A stretch of 17,421 bases of DNA from an uncultured Erysipelotrichaceae bacterium (GCA_934699415.1 CAKUWO010000023.1:1-17421), one strand, 5' to 3'. Counted from the stretch's first letter, positions 1 to 7,597 are shown. Notes: a model not told the origin generated them from the sequence alone. Numbers and translations are program-made.

Positions 1-253
1 CTGCACCTTCAAAGCCATTAAAACCTGCATTATTGCCTTCAAAACCATAGCGATCATAAGCAGCTCTTTTTTGAGGATCCGATAATACTTCATACGCTTC
101 ATTTACTTCTTTAAATTTTTCTTCAGCATCAGCTTCTTTATTTAAGTCTGGGTGATATTTCTTAGCTAAACGATGGAAAGCTTTTTTAATTTCATCATCG
201 CTCGCATCTTTCTTAACACCTAAGACTTCATAATAATCTCTTTTTTCTGCCAT
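1..253 (-). CDS. dnaJ: DnaJ co-chaperone, N-terminal part (cut by window start)
   Basis: The first 84 codons of DnaJ (Hsp40) are visible, and the gene continues beyond base 1. The protein opens MAEKRDYYEVLGV and carries a complete J domain, with the HPD tripeptide (YHPDLN) that stimulates the DnaK ATPase and the helix IV sequence YEVLSDPQKRAAYD. After it comes the start of a Gly/Phe-rich linker (GFEGNNAGFNGFEG). The zinc-finger and substrate-binding parts lie outside the window. The ATG at 253-251 follows a GAGGT ribosome binding site. It is the last visible gene of the hrcA-grpE-dnaK-dnaJ operon, 69 nt after the dnaK stop, and acts in the cytoplasm by delivering unfolded clients to DnaK. Identification is secure from the J domain and the context; the zinc finger, which would settle type I DnaJ, is not seen. 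Confidence 0.97.
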   Translation of the reverse strand, partial: MAEKRDYYEVLGVKKDASDDEIKKAFHRLAKKYHPDLNKEADAEEKFKEVNEAYEVLSDPQKRAAYDRYGFEGNNAGFNGFEGA

Positions 254-283
254 AATACCTCATTAAGATTGTTGTTTTAAGCC

Positions 284-310
284 CCAAAGCCGGAATAAAT
301 CCGGCTTTGG
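284..310 (-). other. dnaK-dnaJ intercistronic hairpin
   Basis: A perfect 10-bp inverted repeat (CCAAAGCCGG and CCGGCTTTGG) with a 7-nt loop begins 12 nt after the dnaK stop. On the minus strand it is followed by GGGGCTTAAAAC rather than a U-tract, so it does not look like an efficient intrinsic terminator. It probably protects or processes the dnaK mRNA 3' end, or partly attenuates dnaJ. That role is inferred. Confidence 0.65.
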
Positions 311-322
311 TCATCTATTTTA

Positions 323-2128
323 TTAATCCTTAGTCTTGAAGTCAGCATCAACAACATCATCGTTATGATTACTTGATTCATTGGACTGTTGTTGCTCGGC
401 CTGTTGTTTATACATAGCTTCAGCCATCTGCTGTGATGCTTTTTCAAGCGCATCAAGTTTATTCTTTAATGTTTCAAAATCATTCTTATCAATAGCTTCC
501 TGAAGTTCATCTCTCATCTTCTTAACTTCAGCTTTCTGAGCTTCATCAATCTTAGCTTCTGAATTTAAAGTATCATCAATCTGTGAAATGAATTGTTGAG
601 CTTTATTCTTGAGTTCAGCTTCTTCTAATCTCTTTTCATCGTTAGCTTTATTGTCTTCAGCTTCTTTAACCATCTTTTCGATTTCAGCATCGCTTAAGCC
701 ACTGCTGTTAGAAATAGTGATTTCTTGTTTCTTATTAGTACCTTTGTCAAGAGCTGATACATGTACAATACCATTAACATCAATATTGAATGTTACTTCA
801 ATCTGTGGAACACCACGTCTTGCAGGTGCAATACCAGTAAGCTGGAAGTTACCTAATGTCTTATTATCACTTGCCATCTTACGTTCACCTTGTAGGACAT
901 GAATATCAACAGCTGGCTGATTATCAACAGCAGTTGAGAAAACTTCACTCTTTTCAGTTGGAATAGTTGTATTACGTGGGATAAGAACAGTCATAACACC
1001 ACCTAATGTTTCAATACCTAATGAAAGTGGAGTTACATCAAGTAAGAGGATATCATTACCAAGTTCTTGGTTTAAAATACCACCTTGAATTGCAGCACCC
1101 ATAGCTACAACTTCATCTGGGTTTACTGAACGGTTAGGCTCTTTACCTAATTCTTTCTTAACAGCTTCTTGTACTGATAACATACGAGTTGAACCACCAA
1201 CAAGTAATACTTGGTCTAAATCAGCAGCTGTTAAATGAGCATCACTCAATGCCTGACGTACAGGTTCTACAGTCTTATCAACAAGGAACTTAGTCATACG
1301 ATCAAATTCAGCTCGTGTTAAATCTGCTTCAAAGTGTAATGGTGTACCATTGCTTGCTGAAATGAATGGTAATGAGATGTGTGTCTGTACCATTGAAGAG
1401 AGATCTTTCTTAGCTTTTTCAGCAGCTTCTTTCATACGCTGAAGAGCCATACGATCACTCTTTAAATCAACGCCATGTTCCTTCTTGAACATTTCGTTCA
1501 TCCATTCAACAATAACATTATCGAAGTCATCACCACCTAAATGGTTATTACCAGCAGTAGCTAATACTTCAAAAGTACCATCAGCAAGATCCAAGATAGA
1601 TACATCGAATGTACCACCACCTAAGTCGAATACTAAGACTTTCTGTTCTTTATCAGTCTTATCAAAACCATAAGCTAAAGCTGCTGCTGTAGGTTCGTTG
1701 ATAATACGTTTAACTTCAAGACCAGCAATCTTACCAGCATCCTTAGTAGCTTGACGCTGAGCATCGTTGAAATATGCTGGAACTGTAATAACTGCTTCTT
1801 TTACTGGTTCACCTAAATAACTTTCAGCATAACTCTTCATATATTGAAGAATCATTGCAGAAATTTCTTCAGGTGTATATTCTTTACCAGCTAATGTTAC
1901 TTTTTTACCACTACCCATTAAACGTTTAATAGATGATACAGAATCAGGGTTAGTTACAAGCTGTCTTTTTGCAGCTTCACCAATAATACGCTCATCGCCT
2001 TTAAATGCGACAACAGATGGAGTTGTACGATTTCCTTCAGGGTTTGTGATAACTTTTGCTTCTTTACCTTCCATAACAGCAACACAGCTGTTTGTTGTAC
2101 CTAAGTCAATACCGATAATCTTGCTCAT
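323..2128 (-). CDS. dnaK: Molecular chaperone DnaK (Hsp70)
   Basis: A full-length 601-residue Hsp70, an ATP-driven cytoplasmic chaperone working with DnaJ and the nucleotide exchange factor GrpE. The N-terminal ATPase shows the phosphate-1 motif IGIDLGTTNSCVAV, the signature NEPTAAALAYGFD, and the phosphate-2 motif VFDLGGGTFDVSIL. The adenosine motif LLVGGSTRM follows, then the hydrophobic interdomain linker LLLDVTPLSLGIET. The substrate-binding beta domain follows, then a helical lid and a polar Gln/Asn-rich tail ending DDVVDADFKTKD. The length matches Gram-positive DnaK proteins, which lack an insertion found in proteobacterial forms. The ATG follows GGAGG by 7 nt, and grpE stops 12 nt upstream, so translation is probably coupled in the operon. 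Expression should follow the CIRCE/HrcA-controlled promoter at 3765-3793. Nothing looks broken. Confidence 0.99.
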   Translation of the reverse strand: MSKIIGIDLGTTNSCVAVMEGKEAKVITNPEGNRTTPSVVAFKGDERIIGEAAKRQLVTNPDSVSSIKRLMGSGKKVTLAGKEYTPEEISAMILQYMKSYAESYLGEPVKEAVITVPAYFNDAQRQATKDAGKIAGLEVKRIINEPTAAALAYGFDKTDKEQKVLVFDLGGGTFDVSILDLADGTFEVLATAGNNHLGGDDFDNVIVEWMNEMFKKEHGVDLKSDRMALQRMKEAAEKAKKDLSSMVQTHISLPFISASNGTPLHFEADLTRAEFDRMTKFLVDKTVEPVRQALSDAHLTAADLDQVLLVGGSTRMLSVQEAVKKELGKEPNRSVNPDEVVAMGAAIQGGILNQELGNDILLLDVTPLSLGIETLGGVMTVLIPRNTTIPTEKSEVFSTAVDNQPAVDIHVLQGERKMASDNKTLGNFQLTGIAPARRGVPQIEVTFNIDVNGIVHVSALDKGTNKKQEITISNSSGLSDAEIEKMVKEAEDNKANDEKRLEEAELKNKAQQFISQIDDTLNSEAKIDEAQKAEVKKMRDELQEAIDKNDFETLKNKLDALEKASQQMAEAMYKQQAEQQQSNESSNHNDDVVDADFKTKD

Positions 2129-2140
2129 AATTTTTCCTCC

Positions 2141-2695
2141 TTATTCTGAGACTTTTACCATAGCCGCTCTTAAGAGTCGGTCTTTAATCATATATCCTTT
2201 TTGGAACACCTCAATTACCAATCCTGCTTCTTTGCCTTCAACTTTTTCTGTCATGATAGCTTGATGGTAATTAGGATCAAATGGCTTATCTAAAGCATCA
2301 ATTTCAACAATGCCTTCTTTCTTAAGTGCTTCAACAAGCTGATTATAAATCATTTCAACACCTTTTTTATAACCTTCAGCATCTTCACTTGCTTCAACGC
2401 TTAATGCTCTTTCCATATTGTCTAATGATGGAAGAATTTCAAGGGCAAATGATTGCGCACGATACTTCTTGATTGCATCAGCCTCATTCTGAAGACGTTT
2501 CTTCATATTTTCTGTATCAGCATAAGCCCTAGCGAAATCATTCTTCGCACTAGCTAATTCTTCTTTTAGACTTTCAATTTCTTTTTCGAGTTCTTTTTCT
2601 TTGCCTACTTTAGTTTCTTTTTTCTTTTCCTTTTCATCTGAAACTTCAGTAGCAACTTCTTCTAACTCTTTAGTTTCATTGATTTCTTCACTCAT
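2141..2695 (-). CDS. grpE: GrpE nucleotide exchange factor
   Basis: A 184-residue GrpE, the cytoplasmic factor that releases ADP from DnaK. The first 60 or so residues are very acidic and lysine-rich and predict a long coiled coil (KELEKEIESLKEELASAK), the usual dimerisation and thermosensor helix. The conserved core follows: DTENMKKRLQNEADAIKKY, then FALEILPSLDNMERAL, FDPNYHQAI, and the beta-wing ending FQKGYMIKDRLLRAAMVKVS, which contacts the DnaK nucleotide-binding lobe. The ATG at 2695 follows AAGGA by 6 nt. It lies 12 nt after the hrcA stop and 12 nt before dnaK, inside the heat-shock operon. The length is normal for Firmicutes. Confidence 0.98.
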   Translation of the reverse strand: MSEEINETKELEEVATEVSDEKEKKKETKVGKEKELEKEIESLKEELASAKNDFARAYADTENMKKRLQNEADAIKKYRAQSFALEILPSLDNMERALSVEASEDAEGYKKGVEMIYNQLVEALKKEGIVEIDALDKPFDPNYHQAIMTEKVEGKEAGLVIEVFQKGYMIKDRLLRAAMVKVSE

Positions 2696-2707
2696 CTTCT
2701 TTCCTTT

Positions 2708-3721
2708 CTATTCATACATCTTCTCAATTTCTTTACTAATGAAATCAAGAAGTGAAACGATCTTGTCATATTGCATACGGTTAGGACCAACAACCATCAA
2801 CTTAACACCATCTTTTTGACCTTTAACATGAATATCATTTGATACAACTGCTAAATCATCCATCCAAATAAGATGAGTACCATCAGATGTGTTAACCGCA
2901 ACACGATCTTTGTTATGACTGTCAAGGAGATGACGCCATAAATCTGAATCGTTGATTTTACGGACAAATTCTTTCATACGCTCAATATCAGCATATTCTG
3001 GCTGATACATCATATTACTTGCACCGTTGAAATAAAGTGTGCCGTTAGCGAATTTCATAAAGGCACCGGCAAAGGCATTAAATAACATTTCATAGCGTTT
3101 AACTCTTTCAACAAGTAATGGCTTAATTGAAAGTAAACAACTTGATAATTCACTTAATGGCATGCCTTTAAGACGTTCATTGATGATATCAGTACAGTTT
3201 TTAATATCTTCTATTGATACCGTTTCAGCGAAATTAAATACTTTATGTTCCGTATGAGCAGCATTTGTAACCAAAATACATACGGCAGTTTTCTCGTCAA
3301 TCGGAATCATCTGAATCTTTTCTAATTTTTGTTTAGAAGCGTCAGGCCCTAGAATACCACTTGTTAAAGAAGTCATATCTGAAATAACTTTGCAACTTTC
3401 TCTAATAACTTCTTCAATATTCATTTTTCCAGAATCAAAGATACCTGACAAAGCATATTTAACATCATCATCAACCTCTTTCTCTGTTAGATGTTCACAA
3501 TAGAATTGATAACCCTTAACTGAAGGTATACGTCCAGCAGAAGTATGAGGCTTTTCAAGATATCCTTCACTTTCTAAAGCTGCCATTTCGTTACGAATAG
3601 TAGCACTAGAATAAGGAAGATGATACTTATCAACGAGCGTCTTGGAGCTGACTGGTTCTGCTGTATCAATGAATTCATCTACAACAGCTCTTAAGATGAT
3701 TACTCTTCTTGATGTAAGCAT
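2708..3721 (-). CDS. hrcA: Heat-inducible transcription repressor HrcA
   Basis: HrcA, a dimeric repressor that binds CIRCE operators and needs GroEL for activity. An N-terminal winged helix is visible: LTSRRVIILRAVVDEFIDTAEPVSS, then LPYSSATIRNEMAALESEGYL, the recognition region, then EKPHTSAGRIPSVKGYQFYCE. The GAF-like dimerisation core follows and ends MQYDKIVSLLDFISKEIEKMYE. I start it at the ATG at 3721 (337 residues) because that sits 9 nt after a strong GGAGG site. A TTG two codons upstream (3727) is possible, but it is only 3 nt from the same site. As first gene of the operon, hrcA is autoregulated by the two CIRCE elements immediately upstream. Family and context agree fully. Confidence 0.98.
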   Translation of the reverse strand: MLTSRRVIILRAVVDEFIDTAEPVSSKTLVDKYHLPYSSATIRNEMAALESEGYLEKPHTSAGRIPSVKGYQFYCEHLTEKEVDDDVKYALSGIFDSGKMNIEEVIRESCKVISDMTSLTSGILGPDASKQKLEKIQMIPIDEKTAVCILVTNAAHTEHKVFNFAETVSIEDIKNCTDIINERLKGMPLSELSSCLLSIKPLLVERVKRYEMLFNAFAGAFMKFANGTLYFNGASNMMYQPEYADIERMKEFVRKINDSDLWRHLLDSHNKDRVAVNTSDGTHLIWMDDLAVVSNDIHVKGQKDGVKLMVVGPNRMQYDKIVSLLDFISKEIEKMYE

Positions 3722-3736
3722 ATTCAATTACCTCCT

Positions 3737-3763
3737 TTAGCACTCTTTTTATTTCACTGCTAA
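3737..3763 (-). promoter_or_regulatory. CIRCE operator 1 (degenerate)
   Basis: TTAGCACTC, then 9 nt, then CACTGCTAA. One half-site is perfect against the consensus TTAGCACTC-N9-GAGTGCTAA and the other matches 7 of 9. It lies between the -10 box and the hrcA ribosome binding site and covers the predicted start of transcription near 3758, so bound HrcA would block initiation. Confidence 0.85.
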
Positions 3764-3764
3764 T

Positions 3765-3793
3765 AATATACAGCAAGTGTTTAGCACTGTCAA
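3765..3793 (-). promoter_or_regulatory. SigA-type promoter of the hrcA operon
   Basis: Read on the minus strand, a perfect -35 box TTGACA (3788-3793), a 17-nt spacer, and the -10 box TATATT (3765-3770). Transcription should start near 3758. The -35 box overlaps the centre of CIRCE 2 and the start site lies in CIRCE 1, the classic layout for HrcA repression. Confidence 0.88.
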
Positions 3794-3807
3794 GTATTGA
3801 GTGCTAG
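3781..3807 (-). promoter_or_regulatory. CIRCE operator 2
   Basis: TTAGCACTG, then 9 nt, then GAGTGCTAG. Each half-site matches 8 of 9 positions of the CIRCE consensus. It contains the -35 box of the operon promoter in its central part. It is the second of two operators, centred 44 nt from the first. Confidence 0.87.
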
Positions 3808-3822
3808 ATTTTTAAATAAATT

Positions 3823-3845
3823 AAAAGCAGTCATAAACTGCTCTT
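3823..3845 (-). terminator. Intrinsic terminator of the permease gene
   Basis: A 9-bp stem (minus strand AAGAGCAGT with ACTGCTTTT, including one G-U pair) with a 5-nt loop begins 5 nt after the stop of the gene at 3851-4717. It is followed by a U-rich tract (TTTTAATTTATTT), and separates that gene from the heat-shock promoter. Confidence 0.8.
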
Positions 3846-3850
3846 AATTT

Positions 3851-4717
3851 TTAAAAGAATGAGGCTAAAAGAGGGAATAAATCAAGGATAAAACCACTGA
3901 AAGTAGCGATTAAACATAGCATAATAGCGATTAAACAATTCTCTTTTAAATTAGAATTAACTTTAAATAAGACAAATAAGCCAACTCCAGCCCCTGCTAG
4001 TAGTCCAGACATCATACTACCGAAGCTAATTAAACCAGATAAATATAATTCACTAATAATTACTGATGCTGCACAATTTGGAATTAAACCAATAAGAGAA
4101 GCTAATAAATGTGATAATAAAGGATTATTATCTAAAAAGCTTGCGATAAGATTAATATCAGCAAAGCTCATAATTAAGCCTAAGATGACATTGAATAATA
4201 ATAAATAGATAAAGATATGATACGAATGATATAAAGCAGCTTTAAAAATAGATCCTTCATCACAATGACAATGTTCACGCTCACAAATCACATCAATATC
4301 GATTTCTTCATTCTTCTTAAAGAAATGCATAATAAAATCAATCACAAAACCAAATAAAGCAGCAATAGTAGCTTTTAATAATAGTAATGGAATAATTTTA
4401 TTAATTGATATCCCTCTTGACAAGAATAAAGGAAGCATTTCATCAGAAGTAGATAGAAAAACAGCTAATAGCGTACCAACACTAATTACTCTTCCAGCAT
4501 ATAAATTGGAAGCAACACTAGAAAAACCACATTGGGGAATAATACCAACAATACCACCTAATAACGGGGCAAAACGACCAGTATTTGTAACATATTTAGA
4601 TGTCTCTAAAGATGATTTTCTTTCTAAGAATTCCATTAAACAATAAGTAAGGAATAAGAAAGGAAAAATCTTTAAAGAATCAACTAAAGCATCTAATAAA
4701 ATATCTAATAATTCCAT
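3851..4717 (-). CDS. Putative heavy-metal exporter, 10-TM ArsP_2-type permease
   Basis: A 288-residue membrane protein with about ten hydrophobic segments in two halves. Each half carries a related motif with a Cys next to a Pro turn: GIIPQCGFSSVAS (Cys63) and GLIPNCAASVIIS (Cys215). A conserved polar stretch FLSTSDEMLP lies at about 87-96. This pattern matches the ArsP_2 group (formerly DUF2899), annotated as putative arsenic or manganese efflux permease; the true substrate is unknown. Between the halves is a soluble loop with CEREHCHC (145-152), a plausible metal-binding patch. No Shine-Dalgarno site precedes the ATG; instead TAAAAT ends 6 nt upstream, which would give a leaderless mRNA. 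The start agrees with the family N-terminus. It is monocistronic, with its own terminator downstream. Confidence 0.82.
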   Translation of the reverse strand: MELLDILLDALVDSLKIFPFLFLTYCLMEFLERKSSLETSKYVTNTGRFAPLLGGIVGIIPQCGFSSVASNLYAGRVISVGTLLAVFLSTSDEMLPLFLSRGISINKIIPLLLLKATIAALFGFVIDFIMHFFKKNEEIDIDVICEREHCHCDEGSIFKAALYHSYHIFIYLLLFNVILGLIMSFADINLIASFLDNNPLLSHLLASLIGLIPNCAASVIISELYLSGLISFGSMMSGLLAGAGVGLFVLFKVNSNLKENCLIAIMLCLIATFSGFILDLFPLLASFF

Positions 4718-4723
4718 TTCTGC

Positions 4724-4732
4724 ATTTTAACA
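4724..4732 (-). promoter_or_regulatory. Extended -10 promoter for the permease gene
   Basis: The minus strand reads TGTTAAAAT, an extended -10 (TGn plus TAAAAT), with no good -35 box. The predicted start of transcription, 7 nt downstream, is the A of the ATG itself. The same 9-mer pattern recurs upstream of three other minus-strand genes in the window. Confidence 0.55.
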
Positions 4733-4744
4733 CTAAAATACTAA

Positions 4745-4768
4745 AAAAGAAGCTTTAATGCTTCTTTT
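4745..4768 (-). terminator. Intrinsic terminator of the hydroxyacid dehydrogenase gene
   Basis: A perfect 9-bp stem (AAAAGAAGC with GCTTCTTTT) and 6-nt loop continues directly into further T residues on the minus strand. It overlaps two bases of the stop codon of the gene at 4767-5714. Confidence 0.88.
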
Positions 4769-5714
4769 AAAGAATGATATTTTTCTGATTACCTTCAATA
4801 TAGGCCTTTAAATTATCAAAGACAATATCGGCACGAATACGCATAGCTTCTTTTGTAGCAAAGCCAATATGAGGAGTTAATAAAATATTTGTATTATCAA
4901 ATAATGGATAATCATTAGCTAAAGGCGGTTCATTTTCAAAGACATCTAAAGCAGCGCTTTTAATCTTGCCTGATGCAAGAGCTTGTTGTAAATCTTCCGT
5001 TACAACAACAGGACCTCTACTAGCATTTAAAAGAATAGCATCTTCTTTCATTAAAGCTAAAGTATCCTTATTTATAAGGCCTCTGCTATCATCATTAATT
5101 GGGCAATGTAAAGTAACGATGTCACTCTCTTTTAATAATTCTTCTAAACTTACTTGTTTAACATATTCAGGAGCATCTTCCTTAATATGACGGCTATATG
5201 CTAAAACATCAGCACCGAAGGCATGGAATAATTCAGCAACTCTTTTACCAATATTACCAAGCCCAACAATGCCAACAGTTTTGCCTTTAATCTCATAGCC
5301 AATATAGCTACCTTTTGTTGAAGAAGCACGGCAAAGAGCTTCTGTTTCCCTTAAATAACGATATAAAGATAATGTAGTACCGATAACCCATTCAGCTACA
5401 GCTTCTGTTGAATAACCAGATGCATTAGATACTTTAATACCTTTTTCTTTAGCAGCATTTAAACCAATATGATCTACACCAGTAAAAGCTACATCAATAA
5501 ATGATAACTTGTCACTTGATGCGATTACTTCATCATTAAATGGCATATTTGCAACAATAACAGCATCCAAACCTTTGATTTCTTCTTTTAAGATTTCAAG
5601 ATTTGTTTCTCTATTAAAGATAGAAAATTCAACACCCATCTTCTCGAGTGGTTCCATGTGATTCTTTAATTCTGTTTCGGTAATACCAAGTGATTCTAAA
5701 ATACCAACTTTCAT
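4767..5714 (-). CDS. D-2-hydroxyacid dehydrogenase (NAD(P)H-dependent)
   Basis: A 315-residue cytoplasmic oxidoreductase of the D-isomer-specific 2-hydroxyacid dehydrogenase family, which interconverts 2-oxoacids and D-2-hydroxyacids. Seen in order are a split catalytic domain (1-100 and the C-terminal end), the dinucleotide-binding loop GIVGLGNIGKRVAELF (glycines at 151-156), and the catalytic triad Arg233 (NASRGPVV), Glu262 (ENEPPL) and His282 (LTPHIGFATKEA). After the second Rossmann strand the sequence is AYSRH, with Ser-Arg where NAD-specific enzymes usually have an acidic residue, so NADPH preference is plausible (inference). Substrate cannot be told: glycerate/hydroxypyruvate, lactate and phosphonate-type members look alike at this level. 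The ATG follows AAGGGGA by 5 nt. The gene has its own promoter and terminator. Confidence 0.93.
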   Translation of the reverse strand: MKVGILESLGITETELKNHMEPLEKMGVEFSIFNRETNLEILKEEIKGLDAVIVANMPFNDEVIASSDKLSFIDVAFTGVDHIGLNAAKEKGIKVSNASGYSTEAVAEWVIGTTLSLYRYLRETEALCRASSTKGSYIGYEIKGKTVGIVGLGNIGKRVAELFHAFGADVLAYSRHIKEDAPEYVKQVSLEELLKESDIVTLHCPINDDSRGLINKDTLALMKEDAILLNASRGPVVVTEDLQQALASGKIKSAALDVFENEPPLANDYPLFDNTNILLTPHIGFATKEAMRIRADIVFDNLKAYIEGNQKNIIL

Positions 5715-5736
5715 AAAAATCCCCTTTTCTGTTGTA

Positions 5737-5745
5737 ATTTTAACA
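5737..5745 (-). promoter_or_regulatory. Extended -10 promoter of the dehydrogenase gene
   Basis: TGTTAAAAT on the minus strand, with its 3' end 22 nt upstream of the ATG at 5714. Transcription would start near 5730, leaving a short leader holding the AAGGGGA ribosome binding site. No clear -35 box is visible. Confidence 0.5.
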
Positions 5746-5761
5746 TAGCTTTTTATAAATA

Positions 5762-5783
5762 AGGACAGGTAATTACCTGTCCT
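5762..5783 (-). terminator. Perfect 22-bp palindrome, probable terminator
   Basis: A perfect palindrome (arm AGGACAGGTAA, no spacer) begins 5 nt after the stop of the gene at 5789-7561. As RNA it would form an 8-bp stem with loop TAATTA, followed by TATTTATAAAAA on the minus strand. The U-tract is poor, so it may be a weak terminator. Its perfect dyad also fits an operator for the promoter of the dehydrogenase gene just downstream. Confidence 0.6.
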
Positions 5784-5788
5784 ATATA

Positions 5789-7561
5789 CTATTCTTGATT
5801 ATTATTTGTTGCATCATTTGTAACATTTAGATTTTCTTGAGTTTTTCTAATACCTTGATTAATTTTCTCTATGTAAGATGCAATATCTTCTAAAGTATCA
5901 GCAGCATCAATTCCAAATATTCCTAAGGCATCAGCTAAAACGGTTAATTTATCTACCGCATCGCTATCACCTTCTTTTACAATGTCGTAAATTTCTTTAC
6001 CCGATGAGATTAAATCAAGAGCTTCACTTGCCCAATCAAGGCCAAAAACTGAAAGTATTAAACTCAAACCATCTAAGCTATTATCAACATCTAAATCAGG
6101 TTTGTAAAGCGGTAATAAGATGTCGGTTGTAGTTAGAGCGAATTTATCATAATTTGTATAGCCAATAATCACATTATCTTCTTTTAATGTTTCTAAAGTA
6201 TCTAAATATTTATTAATTATTTTTTCTAAACCAATAATTAATAATTTGCTGTCTTCTAATCCACCAGCCAATTCTTTGATTTCATTAAGTGAAATATCAT
6301 CATTCAATTCATAGATAATCATATCCGGCTCATTTTCTTCTAGCTTTTCTAGATAATCTTTATAGCCATCAAAGTTAAAGACAATCATCGGAGCTTTTTT
6401 AAGCATATCCATCAAAGATTTAGAATGCTCATTTTCGGTTGCAATGAGATCTATTGTTTTAATTTCTAATTCTTCTAATAATTCTTTAGCTGTCTTAGCA
6501 GCAATTGATTTACCGACAACTTTTACGCCAACTTTTGCTACTTTCTGAGCTGCTTTTTTACTTAAATAAATATAAATGCCGGCACCAACAACCGCAATTG
6601 ACCCACCAGCCGCTATAATAACAATAGCAGGATGCTCTTTTTGATATTCTTTTAAAGATAAAGCTTTAATATCTTCACTTACAATATCACCACATCTTTG
6701 ACATGTCTTTTCTTGACGACCTTTTGAAAATAATGAAGCTTCTTTAACAATTTTAAATTCATCATAATCATGGCCTAAAGCCGGAATTTCTTCATTAATT
6801 TCTTCTTTACATCGCTTACATACAACTTTTTTTAAACCATTTTCAATGCATGAAGCTTCTTTGCTTATTTCAAATTCATCTATATCATGGCCTAAAGCTT
6901 CAATAGTATTAGATTCAATTTTATTACATCTACTACATGTACGAATCTCTTCACCATCTTCTGTACATGTTACTTCCTTTTTAATTGTCCATTTACTAAA
7001 TTTATGGCCTAAAGCTTTTACTCTCACATCATTTGTCTCATTACATCTGGTGCAGGCCTTACGAATTAAGCCATTTTCTTCACAACTTACTTTTTTAAGT
7101 ATTGTTTCTTTAAAACTATGATTAAGTTTTGGGATAATGACATCACGTGTTTGATCACAACTTGAACACTTTTGTTGACTCACTCCATCACTTGTACAAG
7201 TAGCATCTTTATTAGCAGTAACTACCCAATTATGATTCTTAGTAGGAATAATTGTTTCTTTATAACGCTGACAAATAGCACATAATTCAACAAGTCTTCC
7301 CTCGCTTGTGCAAGTTGCTTCTATTGATTGTCTTTGATCAACAAAATAGTCGTGTTTATTACCCCTCACAAAAACGGTAAAACCACATTTTTCGCATGGT
7401 AGTCGCGCACCTTCACATATTATTTCATCCGGATTATATGAAATATTATTACCGCAATTATCGCATTGTACTACATCGGCATGAATATGCACTATTAGAT
7501 GATAGAAACTTATGGTGAATAGGAATAATACCAGTAATATTTTGACAGTCACTTTTTTCAT
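5789..7561 (-). CDS. Membrane protein with Cys/His zinc-ribbon-like repeats and a cytoplasmic domain
   Basis: I do not recognise this 590-residue protein. Residues 1-28 form a signal peptide or membrane anchor (VKILLVLFLFTISFYHLIV). Next is a zinc-ribbon-like module with Cys33, Cys36, Cys49, Cys56 and Cys59. Residues 70-300 hold about six units of 38-39 residues with the pattern His, 11-13 residues, Cys, 9 residues, Cys, two residues, Cys. Their cysteines start at 84, 122, 160, 199 and 238; the sixth unit has Leu277 in place of the first Cys. Many units end in ALGH, as in Gram-positive surface proteins. A membrane segment lies at 311-333, followed by basic residues. The region 365-490 alternates hydrophobic strands and helices (PMIVFNFDGY, EPDMIIYELN, SKLLIIGLE, DNVIIGYTN) and loosely resembles a receiver-domain fold. 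An acidic helical tail ends in an Asn-rich stretch. The ATG follows AGGAG by 6 nt. A surface metal- or redox-sensing role is speculation. Confidence 0.8.
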   Translation of the reverse strand: MKKVTVKILLVLFLFTISFYHLIVHIHADVVQCDNCGNNISYNPDEIICEGARLPCEKCGFTVFVRGNKHDYFVDQRQSIEATCTSEGRLVELCAICQRYKETIIPTKNHNWVVTANKDATCTSDGVSQQKCSSCDQTRDVIIPKLNHSFKETILKKVSCEENGLIRKACTRCNETNDVRVKALGHKFSKWTIKKEVTCTEDGEEIRTCSRCNKIESNTIEALGHDIDEFEISKEASCIENGLKKVVCKRCKEEINEEIPALGHDYDEFKIVKEASLFSKGRQEKTCQRCGDIVSEDIKALSLKEYQKEHPAIVIIAAGGSIAVVGAGIYIYLSKKAAQKVAKVGVKVVGKSIAAKTAKELLEELEIKTIDLIATENEHSKSLMDMLKKAPMIVFNFDGYKDYLEKLEENEPDMIIYELNDDISLNEIKELAGGLEDSKLLIIGLEKIINKYLDTLETLKEDNVIIGYTNYDKFALTTTDILLPLYKPDLDVDNSLDGLSLILSVFGLDWASEALDLISSGKEIYDIVKEGDSDAVDKLTVLADALGIFGIDAADTLEDIASYIEKINQGIRKTQENLNVTNDATNNNQE

Positions 7562-7597
7562 ATTGTTCTCCTTTCTAAAGCTGTCTTATTCACCTAT

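Noticed and set aside
609..902. Plus-strand open frames opposite dnaK, grpE, the membrane protein and other genes.
   Set aside because: They are shadows on the opposite strand of well-supported genes, with no ribosome binding site or recognisable domain.
3722..3727. TTG start of hrcA two codons upstream.
   Set aside because: It is only 3 nt from the GGAGG site, while the ATG at 3721 has suitable spacing.
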